Source: Pseudevernia furfuracea
Lineage: Eukaryota; Ascomycota; Lecanoromycetes; Lecanorales; Parmeliaceae
Assembly (NCBI GenBank): GCA_022315425.1
Contig: JAIUPT010000035.1
Span: 1 to 64,000 of the forward strand
Direction of reading: 5' to 3'
DNA length: 64,000 nt
The notes beneath the pieces are model-generated. The model made no database searches. It was given only the letters and a program-made list of their open reading frames with translations, and was not told the origin of the DNA. The translations under genes and the position numbers were made by a program. Below are positions 9,991-20,540 of the stretch, one piece after another. Positions within the stretch are counted from its first letter, which is position 1; every line of letters starts with the position of its first letter.

Positions 9991-11530
9991 CTTGCGACGC
10001 ATGCCCTAACCCTAAGTCAAATCCAAATCGGACTCTGATTTGCCAACTATGCGGCATTCGACTATTTGCCAACTATGCAATATTTGACTATGTCTACCGC
10101 TGCAAAACCAAGTGAAAGCCCTAACCCTAAGTCCAACTGGACTCTGATTTGCAACTATGCGGCATTCGACTTCTTCTACTGCTACCTGCTACCCAGTTGC
10201 TGCCGGAAGAAGAACCTGTCGAATCACTTTGTTCCTTATACACCTCGCCGGTGCACTTGGTTGCTTCCTTGGTAGATCGCCTGGGGCCACAATGGACAGC
10301 CCGGCCTTGCTGGTGACTCGACTGAGGGCCACATATAGCTGGCCATGGGCGAAGACCTCGGGGTGTAGACATAAGCCGACGTGCTGTAAGGATTGGCCTG
10401 ACCAAATGCCGACTTTTCACCCTCAGGCGGCGCCAGGGCGGGCATGTGGGTGGTAATTGCTCCCTGAACTTTGCACGTATATGATGCAACAGCATGGTTT
10501 ATAGTGACCTGCTGTGAGGCCATGAAGGCGGCGTTATTGTATTGGACGCTGTGACGGCGGAATTCCTTGCAGTCGTCGATGAGGGTAATCGTTTCTGATT
10601 TCAAAGAGTGCAGGATCTTATTTATAACATCCTCGTCCTGATTCACTGGGTTCGCTGGGTCGTTTACACGCGTTTCAAAGACCGAATCGTTCTCCTCAGG
10701 CTGGTCTTCCTCAATGACTGTTTCAGGCCCAGCGACCTCGATGTTTCCCTTGTCACAGCATCACCCCTCAGTCTCATTCTTGAAGGACGCGGCGTCGCAA
10801 CGGTTGCAAATGACATTCATAGAACCCAAATAGTGACGCTCCGATTCTTCTGTGTAAGGATGTTGTGCAATGTAGCGCCGAAGCCGTGCTGAAGGCTGCG
10901 AGAAACTCAAGTAAGGGCTGAAAGGTGATAGATCGTCTAAAAGCTCTATATCTTCAAAGAAGTCATCCGATATAAGCTCTATATCTTCAAAGAAGTCATT
11001 CGATATGTCTTTCAGCGATTCTTCTGTAGGGTCTGCATCAAGTACTTCTTCATTGGCTTCTTGATTCTCTGTAGGAGGATGTGACGCGTCTTGGGAGGTT
11101 TGGGAAGGGGGCGGCGAGAACGCGTCTGAGGCTGGAATACTGGCTTGGGAAGAGGGCATAGATGAACTCGAGAACTGCGAGTCCGTTCGACGCCTTTTCA
11201 AAGGTCTTCCACGCTTATTATGAGGTGTGGTAGCTGATCTTTTGCCTCGATTGCCGGCGGTGGTAGATTCGCTCAGGGGCCGTCTAAACGCGTCAGTGAA
11301 AGGATGAGAAGACAGCAAAAGGGATATAGATGCCTGAGCTTCCTGGCAACATGAGTGGGAGGGTTATTAATGGCGAATGTATTCATATTTTCAGCAATTG
11401 AAAGATTTATAGAGTGGTGGAAGAATAATTGCAGGTAAACAGGACCGGAAGAAATATCTTCCGGGCCCGAACGCATTTGAATGTCAATATATTCGAGTGT
11501 CAATTTGATCAACAAATAGTAGACCAAATT
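9991..11530 (-). mobile_element. Internally deleted Helitron
   Basis: Minus-strand remnant that keeps the N-terminal Helitron Rep region and the extreme C-terminus of the Pif1-type helicase, with the rolling-circle core and most of the helicase missing (see the pseudogene at 10190-11318). The 3' side carries two direct copies of a segment of about 55 bp (10003-10062 and 10118-10171). On the minus strand each ends in ACTTAGGGTTAGGGC, a two-unit telomere-like motif. Exact ends are not fixed. Confidence 0.6.
10190..11318 (-). pseudogene. Helitron Rep/helicase fusion, large internal deletion
   Basis: In order on the minus strand: a Ser/Pro-rich leader with an AT-hook-like RGRPLKRRR; the Helitron N-terminal signature LGSMNVICNRC; a TGA; CCDKGN in the same frame; the YNNAAFMAS and VQGAITTHMPALAPPEG segments typical of the Helitron-like N-terminal domain; then an abrupt jump, in a different frame, to the Pif1-family C-terminal motif FAHGQLYVALSRV (about 10313-10351). 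Full-length proteins of this class exceed 1000 residues, so most of the Rep HUH and helicase domains are gone. Family assignment comes from these motifs read by eye. It cannot be autonomous. Confidence 0.65.
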
Positions 11531-12066
11531 TGATAATTTTTACAGCGTTAGAATGCGCAAATTCAGCTCTACAATTTGAGAGTTTATAAGAAAATCATAT
11601 GCAGAGGGAATAGAGTGGTTGAAGTTGCAAAAAGAAACCATCAAATTTTTTGATGAGGGTGCTCGGAAGGCCTAGCGGGCTGACAAAGCGAGTCTAGCCA
11701 AAAAGCGTAGGACTGACGATTTGATTATTGGCTACACATACAAATTAAGATTTTTTCGCTCAGCCCTACCTTATTCTACTTTACTTTATTAATAATAGAT
11801 TAAATTTGATAATTTTTATAACGTTAAAATGCGCACGTTAAGATCTATAATTAACGAAAATTTTAAGAAATTATTTACAGAGAGTATAAGATAATTAAAG
11901 TTACAAAAAGATCTCATTAAATTTTTTGATAAGAGCGCTCGAGAGGTCTAGCGAGCTAACAAAGCGAGTCTAATTAAAAAGCGTAATCTAAATTATCTAA
12001 TCGAGATTATTATTAACTGTAGCCCGCAGCATATATAAATATAAGATTTTTTAACTTAGTTCTACA
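11522..12066. repeat. Tandem duplicate, one copy intact and one C-to-T decayed
   Basis: 11522-11771 and 11805-12066 are copies of the same sequence (for example TTTGATAATTTTTA and AAATTTTTTGAT in both). The first keeps normal composition; the second shows the same sequence with many C-to-T and G-to-A changes. A short common tract (CTACTTTACTTTATTAATAA) also occurs at 9914 and 11774, bracketing the Helitron remnant. Confidence 0.7.
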
Positions 12067-12157
12067 CTATTATTTTATATATACTAATATAATTATTAAT
12101 ATTAATATCTATAGACTATATACGTAATTACTATTATTTATTAATAATCTTAACTAA

Positions 12158-12363
12158 TGTCAGAATCAGTACAGAGTCAAGTCATGTAGATGTATTGAAT
12201 AAGACAATTAGATACAGAACAACTATGTGCTGGGAGGGAAGACCATATATGTATGACTGAGTGAACCTGTCAAGGCACGCTAAGTCTAAAAGAGATAGTG
12301 TGTCAACAAAGAAATGCTAACACAGGCAGGTGTCATCAAGGGATGCGGGGTACGCTCGTAACA
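12158..12363 (+). repeat. Solo LTR with perfect 5-bp target duplication
   Basis: 206 bp starting TGTCAGAATC and ending CTCGTAACA, flanked by ACTAA on both sides (12153-12157 and 12364-12368). Base composition is normal although the sequence lies in an AT-rich block. Mutated relatives occur at 5445-5595 and 5700-5820. The internal element type (gypsy or copia) cannot be told. Confidence 0.85.
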
Positions 12364-12368
12364 ACTAA

Positions 12369-12660
12369 TCTTATTAGATTTATAAGATATTAAGAGTTAT
12401 CGAAGAGTGCTTTAATAGTAATAATAGACGAAATATATTAATTGTTTATATTAATAATCTACGAAGTTTAAGCGTAGATATATAATATTTTTATTCAATT
12501 TTTATTTATCTATTATTAAGTTATCGACTTACTTATAAATTAAATCTGTTAGTTTCTTCGAATGCTAGATAAGCTTAAAATTATATATTCAATCTTGTCA
12601 TATCGGTGACATGGGAAAATTGATCACATCTTAGCATATCTGTCGGAGGAAATGTGACTA
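12369..12660. other. AT-rich tail of the repeat block
   Basis: Continuation of the AT-rich decayed sequence. No gene seen. Composition returns to normal from about 12600. Confidence 0.5.
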
Positions 12661-12832
12661 TGGGACATATATTCATGTGTGGTGAAAAAGATGATATTCT
12701 TCTATGTGCCTGCAGGGCAGATATGTGCGGAGCCAAGCCGCGCTAAACCCAATTGGGCTGAGTCCTCTGAGGAGGCCTTGACGTACCTTGACAACATCTC
12801 CAGCTGCTCCCGGTCTCTCATAATCGATCACC

Positions 12833-14063
12833 CTATGATGATGGCCTTCGAGGGTCATCCCAAGTATTGGTTTTACTGTTGTGATCCACAAAGTATTCCC
12901 GTGGACCATCTCGAGTAATAGTCTCACGCCTTTCCCATCCAGTGGGCAGGTCACCTAGTGGTGATACCCGATGATTTTGATTCGAGGCGCTGTTGTCACT
13001 CGGAATTTGACTGAGAGTAGGTTGACTTGATCGAGCTGGTGTCCTTGAGTTGGATTCCTCTTCTGCCTTGACCCTTGCCTTTCTCTCGACCTCTCTCTTC
13101 AACCTGCTAGCCCTCCATTCGGCTGCAGTTACCCTCTTCTCGTCGCCCACCTTCTCTGCTTCATCATCCTCTTCGTGTCGACGAGACGATTGATGGCGAG
13201 TTGAATCAGTAGCTTCGATTGAGGGTTTGGCGTCCTGGATGCGGGGGTTGGGGACAGCGGATGGCATGGAAACAAGGCGGCCCTCCACATGCGCATTGAG
13301 CGGCGGCAGGGTTGAATGTTTGCCGATCGCCCGCAGCACGTCAGAAGCAATTGTCTTCCAATCAAAATGTGCAAGAACTTCGTCCTCATCTCCCTTTTTC
13401 TCCCCCTCTTTTTTCTCAGCTTCATGATCAATGTATGCCACGGAGTTCGCTGGGGTCCGCATACCCCTGTTGCGACACGAAGGATGGTCGTTCCAGTTGT
13501 TGCCTTCCGGATTGCCATACTTTTCTACACAGCGCGGAAAGTGATAGTTGACAGTTTCAGCTCGCGTGAACCTCGAACGACATATAATGCATATGTAGTC
13601 TCCCTCTCTTCGTGTGGCTTTCTTCGGTGTCTTCTTGCGTTCTATTACGCGGCCACAGTATATTGTTCTGCCAGATTTGCGCACCCGGATCCTTTTGGCT
13701 TTCCCCGAGCCGTTGTGGGGACGGTTGGGCGTCTGTGCTTCGTAATTAGCGAATGTGACAACAAAACCAGGTTAAAACCTCAAAGCTAGTAGAGAACTGC
13801 CCTGGGATGTTCTGTGTACTTACTTGAACGACACGAGGGACATTCTGGAGCCCAGCCTCTGATGGGTTGTCTTTATCAGGCGCGTCGCCCTTGTCCTCGC
13901 CAATACCTCGCTTGTCTTCCTTCTTTTCTGGATTTTGTGTTGCATCCGGCAAAGGTGCGGACTGGTACTCGTCTTGGTTTTCCCGTGTGAGTGGCTTGTC
14001 GTAGTCGCTTTCTGGGTCTTGTGAGCCCTCGATGTCTTCCTCCCTCGTCTTTCGCTTGGCCAT
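12833..14063 (-). CDS. C2HC zinc-finger and WW-domain protein
   Basis: Predicted 379-aa protein from two exons, 14063-13824 and 13732-12833, with a 91-bp GT-AG intron (GTAAGT donor, CACAG acceptor). The ATG and phase agree. Exon 1 encodes a charged, probably disordered N-terminus. A zinc-finger-like C-x2-C-x12-H-x3-C set lies at about residues 128, 131, 144 and 148. A charged Glu/Lys/Arg-rich stretch with coiled-coil character follows. The last 38 residues are a WW domain (Trp346, Trp371, Pro374), the type that binds proline-rich peptides, as in Rsp5/Nedd4 ligases and splicing factors. No catalytic domain is present, so it is likely an adaptor. The domain reading is firm; the cellular role is unknown. 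Confidence 0.75.
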
Positions 14064-14735
14064 GATCGTGGTAACGTAGGAAGGAGCTGGAATCTGCTAA
14101 AGATGTCCCCAGAAGACCTGTCCGAGCAAAGAGGCTGCCAAGAGAGCAAGATGAGATTTGGAGATGTTGGGACAGGTTATGTTGATGATAGTGAGGGTGA
14201 ATGATCAACAGCGCCATCAACACGTCAAACTCTGTAAATGCTTGGCGCGCTACCTGCTCCGGTAGATCATTGGACCGAAGCTCCACCACTGGTCTGAACA
14301 CATCGCCACACGCTGGCCAGCACTATATCATATAAGCGGTGACCTCGAGGTAAGCTGCTATCCCTGATCGCCCTAGGTATGTATTTTTATATTTGGCAGC
14401 CTCGACGGAAAGGCAGGTCTCCAGACGGAGACTGACCTGCAGTCGCAAGACCGACCGAAGGTCCCAACGTACAGAGCTCTATGCAGCTATAACAGTGGAC
14501 GATGGCTAATGCCCTCACTCTGTAGCTTCACGGACGTCTTCCTCCATCTCCCTCACGCTAGGCTATCCTACGTCCTCTAGACGCGTACCCAACTCGCGCG
14601 GCCAGAGACACTGTGAAGAGCTTGGAGGCATATTTGATCCCGTTGAACTCGGTCAAGGTTTCAGCGGAAGGTTGTTACGCTGGTCGTGGATCGGCTTGAC
14701 TGCTGCTGCTGCTGCTGACGCTGTGTCAAGAACAG
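14064..14735. other. Intergenic
   Basis: Normal composition, with a short GCT trinucleotide run near 14700. Open frames opposite and upstream of the WW gene show no domain. No feature supported. Confidence 0.4.
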
Positions 14736-15076
14736 CCGAGAGGATCCGGCGCTGTGGCGAGTCGGAGAAGGAAAAGGTGGACGAATAGCAGAATGTACGA
14801 ATGCACACGGCTGTCAAGTAGAATATTCGTGGTCTGCTGGGCACCTGGACTCTGCGACGTCCTCAACGCCTTCAAACATTCGACTATGCATTCGAGTGTA
14901 GTGTCTCCAGCATGATAGCCTCTTGGTTGCAAAGTGGAAACTGGTGAACCCCTATCAGCGATGGCCACCCGCCGACAATGTCTGGCTTGGTCACCCAACG
15001 TTCAGTCCTCTCATCCATCCTTTTCGTCCACGAAGTCCCCAATGGAATGAACTCATCTGTCTCAATCTCAAACATT
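14736..15076 (-). pseudogene. Possible DUF3328 (UstYa-like) remnant
   Basis: The minus strand encodes VGGWPSLIGVHQ followed by a damaged cysteine region and, in another frame, a GDTTLE segment. These recall the HxxHC and ADTTLE parts of the DUF3328/UstYa family of fungal oxidative enzymes used in peptide secondary metabolites. The conserved HQLHC is not intact, the frames do not join, and the length is far below a full gene. Treat it as a decayed fragment; the assignment rests on short motifs only. Confidence 0.3.
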
Positions 15077-15079
15077 TAT

Positions 15080-17158
15080 TACGGTAGGGCCCAGACGAGC
15101 CCTTTCCTGAGATAGTTGGGTACTGGTAGGGGCGAGCGGCTTCAGCGGGCAGATATAGTCAGCCATACCCGGCTGCGAGAGCCGAAGCCAGTACCCCAGG
15201 CTTGACCGAGGTGGATGTATCTGAGGCGATAAGATCTCCGATCACTAGATGAGTTCTGCGCATGCATATATTGGAGGGTGAAAGTGCCCCTCAACTAATA
15301 GCAATTCAGTGCGAGTGCAGAAGCAAGGAGGGGTGGCTAAATCCATGTCCAAAGGTGTATATAAGTACAAATATAGGAGGAATATATAGGAGGGAAATGT
15401 CTGCACCACCCGGTCTATTTTCTCAGTGTTCAAGCAGGTTGACACGGAGGTAAGAATGTTGTCTTCACAGTTGCATGAGGTTATGTGAATATTTATCTGG
15501 ATTCACGCTATTCGGGTAGGCTACGGCCGGATTGGTTTAGACTCGGCGAACGGAGGATCACAAACGCCGATATTCGCCACCGACTCCCAAAAATCAAGAT
15601 GAACGAAGATAGAGGAAGGGTATTCAACAATTAGCCAATGACAAGAACAAAAAACCTCCTGCACACTTCCATCTACAAAACTCCTACATTGAGTTTCGTG
15701 TTATAAAGTTGACAAAACTGACCAGACCTTCTTTATCGCAGGCTAACTTCAGAGAAGCCTGCAACTGCTTTAGATGCCATTAAGTAAAGGTAAAACTATA
15801 GACATATATGCCTCAGGCTCTAGAGCGGAGAAGCTTCTCGCATGTTCTTTGCCTTCGCACGTCGTACTCACCTAAAAAGCAGTAGAGACCTAGTCCCTTC
15901 AATGCACCCAATTGGCTGCTATCGCTGACCGAGGTAATCAAGCTCACCAGAAAGCGAGCGGAGGGCAAGAGAGGAAAATCCTAATAGGTACTTCTCATGA
16001 TATCCTCAGAGAGTCTGGTCTTTGAAGGTGCCGTTTTAGAAGTGCACAAGTAATCACACAGCACTAGCTGATCAGCAGCAAAGATGTGATTCCACACATT
16101 GAAAATCTTCATCTCTATGGCCTCTCGTAGAACACCCTTCAGCTGCAGAAAGCAGGAAAAGTGAAGAAATGAAGACACTTTAGTACATGGTCTGCCATTT
16201 CGCTTGTGTCTTCGTGCTACGCGATTCGTCTAGCATTGCTCAAGTAGAATGGATATTTGACCGAGCAAGCCGATGGCCAGGTTTGCGACGATTTTGTTCG
16301 GTACGCCCCAAAACCCCCATCAGATCAGCCATAAAAAGCCTCAGGGGTGGTGCTTGACCGAGTCTTTTCGCAGATCAGTATTGCCGACCCCTAAGATCGC
16401 CGCATCGATAATATGTCATGGTTAGTTTCTTAGGAGAGATTGACTGCATTAATAGAGCACAACAAGTCATGCTTTATACCTTTGTATTGTTTGGAAAAAA
16501 CTTGTTCTAATCCAAAGTTCTCCAATCAAGTCGTCATCCGTACCCCAGGGCAAGCCGCGATTATGCTCGGTGCCTACCAGGTATATCAGGATCGAGATGG
16601 TGTTATAATTCACCGTGTCTATGTCCGCAACTGCGTTACACTGCCAGAACACCTAATTTTCGCCACTCTGTGAAATCAAACCCAGAGACAATGATGAATC
16701 AGACACCATTCCAAGATCGTACGTTTGCTTGATTGGTGCTGTTCCGCAGTAGCAAAATATCATCGTTGCCTGGACTTGAAACCAGTCGTTTTGAAGCCGA
16801 AACTGATGGCTACGTATCAATGTTCTATATCAAGCTATTAGTCCTTGCATTATCTGAGCATAGAGACCATGTGGGAATCACCGAAGCAAAATATCTTACT
16901 GATGATAGGCTCCATATAGAGGGAATAGGTTTGGTTAAAGCAGTCGAAAATTTAGCATATGTTGTTTATCTCGCCTGTTAGAGCTTTGCTAATACTATTG
17001 GCGAGAATCGCGACGTTCATCCTATTGCTAGTAGCAAATATTGGAACCGCGTCACAGAAAATACAGAAGCGCAAGGATATGATAGTCCACCTGTTTCTTT
17101 GGTGTCGGAGAGCAACAGTCACTGCATTACGAGAGCTTTTGAATCCCGGCGAGCAATA
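15080..17158. other. Unassigned region
   Basis: Normal composition. Scattered plus-strand frames (16440-16673, 16733-16981) give no recognisable domain and lack a convincing exon chain. They may be debris of a decayed gene. Confidence 0.4.
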
Positions 17159-17643
17159 ATGAGGGTCTACAAAGCAGTATGCTCAGTGACCTTTTTCATG
17201 CTTGGGACTACAGCAGTTGGAGCGCCAGCTCTATAAAGCCAGCTCTCAAAATTTTAGCACCAAACCAAAGTAGCGCCCAGCTACCCAACCTCAATACTAC
17301 CTTCAACGAACCAAGCTGGAATTCCTCAAAATACATTGATATATCGAAGTCCCTTACTCCCGTTGTAATGTTGTCAGACACAAGCTTACAGAGAAAGCCT
17401 TTTGGTGGATCATTTCGACTTCCGCATACACGGAAGACCCTTCATAATCCAATTTCACAGTATCCTTCATGAACTCCCCGGGCGACTGACACGAGCTTGT
17501 CTCAAGAAGGCCGTGGACGTATGTAAAGCGCATCAAGCCGCTGGCGATGGAAACACAGCTCTTGGAACGCATGCATTTGCGTACAGTGCTGGCGCAGCGC
17601 CTGATGTTGTGCATCTTGTGCTGGTTCCGCAACTGCAGTTGAC
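17159..17643 (+). pseudogene. Possible decayed secreted-protein gene
   Basis: An ATG at 17159 opens a stretch resembling a signal peptide (MRVYKAVCSVTFFMLGTT…GAPA) but meets a stop at about 17234. Further coding-like frames up to 17643 lie in other registers. No family was recognised. It could be a multi-exon secreted protein or a pseudogene; the early stop favours decay. Confidence 0.3.
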
Positions 17644-18960
17644 GTAGACGACGTGGGGCGCAGTGACCAATGCTTTCAGCTTTGTGCAGGGTTGGGCTGA
17701 ATGTAAAGAATTGCAGTTTACATTGATATGGGAGCTTTCGCCGAGACAACTCAGGGTTGACGGGGTGGGTAGGATCTGGGGAGGGGCTTAGGCTGGGAGA
17801 CATTGATGGCTTTTACGCTGCGAGCCGTTCCCTTTTTCGTATGTTTGGCCTTCACCTCTGCAGTGTTCTTTTTGGCTCTAGCTTCTTATAGTCATATCTT
17901 CAATCTGTCGTAGTGTTGCTCATTACTCGGCATCTCTCTGTCACGATTGTCTACGATAACCACTTGCCTGACGGGCTCTTCTGTTCTAAAGCAGATCATT
18001 TCCCTTTCCTGAACTTTTGGTATTCAATCATGTTAGAGCATTTCATAAGCCGTTGCTCTCAATGGTTGTTTTCCTCCCCTTGGAAGATGAAAGGTCAATC
18101 TCGTCTTCGGATTTAGGAGGTAGCGAAATGAAGAATTCACTGTGCATTCACTGTCAAGGGATGGTCTCATGCGATGAGTGCTTAAAGCCTGAATTCACTA
18201 AAACCCGCTTGATAAGATTCCAGAAGCTGTGCACACAGTATGTCCCATGTGGACAATGTTATGCTATGGGATTTGAAAAGTTCAATTAGTTCCCCTTCGC
18301 AAACCATAGGTCTCACAGATCAGCAGATCAACAGCCGTGGTGCCGATATTGACAATGGGTACAGAGCTGACGGAGTGAGTGTCATGATTGAAAGTGGCGA
18401 AGTGATGATTACGGTGGCGGGGAAGACTCTTTGAAACCGTAATGTCAGAAAACATAGCGTGTCGCAAGTTCTATAGCTCCTGTGAACTGCCATGGATTGG
18501 CGCCTGTGCAGTAAAATGTGTTGGCATTCCTGACCAAGGATCTACATACATGGTATGGCCTTCAAATGTTCTTTCCAACACGCAATATGGTTACATATAT
18601 AAATCCTACATAGTTGACAGCCATAAACACCTCTTGGTGGTGCCTGTCGTCGAATCCTTTTTTCTGAAGGACCAATAGTGGAATTTATAGACAGTTCCAA
18701 TAGTGGCTTTCGGTTTTTGCTCGCTCTGGTACTTTTCTCCCAGCACACAAGCAAGGCACGCACGAGTTGGCCTTATTTCTCCTACGCTCTAGTCTATCAT
18801 GGTCCCGCGCAGCTGCTGGATGTACTCTTGATGATAGAGATTCTTTGAAACTCGAGCCCATCCAAATGGATAGTCTCAAATAGGCTCGAAATTCTTTGAC
18901 AGTGATAGGAACCCATATGCGTGCCTTGGGCTTTTCTGACCCTGGATATAAAAAAGCATA
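17644..18960. other. Unassigned region
   Basis: Short frames on both strands only. None carries a recognised motif and none could be linked by splice signals. Confidence 0.4.
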
Positions 18961-19650
18961 CTAATTGGTATGCTGTACGAGTACTTTCGGAGCGTATGAG
19001 TACGCGATAGCCCCAATGAAGCTCTCAAGAATGAGACACGCCACCAAAATAGCACGTCGATTACGCGCTCGATTGTGCAATTGAAACATGTTTCTATCAA
19101 CGAGGAAGTCGATATAAGCCGAAGTGACCATAGCAGTCGTGAAGTCTGGTACCTCAGTCGACCGTGCAACAGCGACCTGTGCACCTGACGCGAAAGCCGG
19201 AAGTGCGATGATGTCCAGGTCCAGTGCCATGCTCGGTTTGCAGCTCGCACGTTGGCGCAATCCAGCCGCGGTGAGTACCAGGACTGTCTGACAAAGACTT
19301 GGCACAAAGAGCCGAGGGCGTTGTTTGCGGCCAAATACATTTCCAAGCTGGCCACTGATCAGCCCACCAGCAGCAAATAAACCAAGACTTGTGCCCACAT
19401 GCGGCAGGCTGATGAGACCACCGGCAAAGCCAAGAGCCCCGACGGCGAGGAGGGTAGTGTTTCCCTTCTGGTTTGAGACGAAGACGTGGTAGTCGGGGAA
19501 GGTCACCACGTCTATGATCCTAGTCGCAAAAGCTAGCATCATGAGCTCTGCTTCGAGGATACTATCGTCTGCGATATAGGATTGGAGGTGGACTTTCGAC
19601 CGGTGCAAATGAGCTCTCAGGCTCGTTCTCAAGAAGTAGCTTTGTTGCAT
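18961..19650 (-). CDS. DUF1275 family membrane protein
   Basis: 229 residues from the ATG at 19650; the same frame runs further upstream without another ATG. The sequence matches the DUF1275 (YoaK-like) pattern: about six hydrophobic segments, a FPDYHVFVSNQKGNTTLLAV block, a GGLISGQLGN loop with FGRK, a second conserved stretch AFASGAQVAVARS, and TTAMVTSAYIDFLVD. This is a membrane protein family of unknown transport function, common in fungi and bacteria. Length is normal and no stops interrupt it. It could be the last exon of a slightly longer protein; the usual N-terminal LQSY segment is present, which argues that it is complete. Confidence 0.75.
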   Translation of the reverse strand: MQQSYFLRTSLRAHLHRSKVHLQSYIADDSILEAELMMLAFATRIIDVVTFPDYHVFVSNQKGNTTLLAVGALGFAGGLISLPHVGTSLGLFAAGGLISGQLGNVFGRKQRPRLFVPSLCQTVLVLTAAGLRQRASCKPSMALDLDIIALPAFASGAQVAVARSTEVPDFTTAMVTSAYIDFLVDRNMFQLHNRARNRRAILVACLILESFIGAIAYSYAPKVLVQHTN

Positions 19651-19671
19651 GCTGATAGGCTGGGGTGACAA

Positions 19672-20540
19672 CGGTCTTGAAGACTGAAGGATTGAAGGTA
19701 AGATGATGACATGAGGATATGACGGCGGAGATGGAAGTTATTGAAGGGTCCTGGAGACGCATTACTTCCAGCCTTGTCTCTTCTACTAGAAGGTAGGTCA
19801 GTCTGTCTTGTATACTTTGAAATGGAGCCGTAATGTCAAGGGTGCAGACCTCTAGGCTTCCTGGAAAGAAGGCAACCGACAATAATAATCTTACTGGTAT
19901 GTGATGTACTCGTTGTATGCTGTGGAACGCAGAAGGAGGTGGGTGATAAAGGGTAATGGGGGATAGAAGAAGGCATGGCTTCGATTTCCTTCACCAATTG
20001 TGTGTTTGATGATTGATAGTCCGAGGGTCAATACCTTATCCGAATGGGGTTTAGGGGCTTTCAGGAAGGCTAAGCTCAAGGCAGCTCCGGGATCTACAAA
20101 TAGCTTCCCCGGCTGTCCCGATTGGTCGCGCTAACTTGGACCCTGAGTAGTACAATTTCGGAGGACTTGAGGCTCGTTTTATGTATTGAAAACCAAGTGA
20201 GCTGATGCCCATAACACCTAAAATGAAACGCAGGTGATGGAGTATAAAATAAAAAGCTGAATACACATGACCAACGAAAGAAAGGACCTTGGCAATTGGC
20301 ATTGACAATTTGAGGGGCTCAACAGTGCATTTTGCTAGCTCGCTGCACCTCCTGCATTTCCTGGGATACATATCTTAAGCAGCTAGACAGACTACTGCAC
20401 GTTCCAGAGAATAAAATATCGCCTGAGAAATCTTACTAGGAACCGCACCATCTCTTCCTCCATCTCAGGCACGGCGATTCGCTCAGTCTGGGTAAAGTGT
20501 GCTACCTCAACCCAATATCTTCTGAATAGAAACATAGGGA
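19672..20540. other. Intergenic between DUF1275 gene and sulfite oxidase
   Basis: Divergent upstream regions of the two flanking genes. Open frames on the minus strand (19562-19882, 20051-20371) show no motifs. Probably promoters and leader sequence. Confidence 0.4.

Noticed and set aside
10157..10456. Plus-strand frame rich in Trp and Cys
   Set aside because: It is the antisense of the Helitron helicase C-terminus.
19562..19882. Minus-strand frame upstream of the DUF1275 gene as an extra exon
   Set aside because: Different register, no motif, and the DUF1275 domain already has its usual N-terminal segment.
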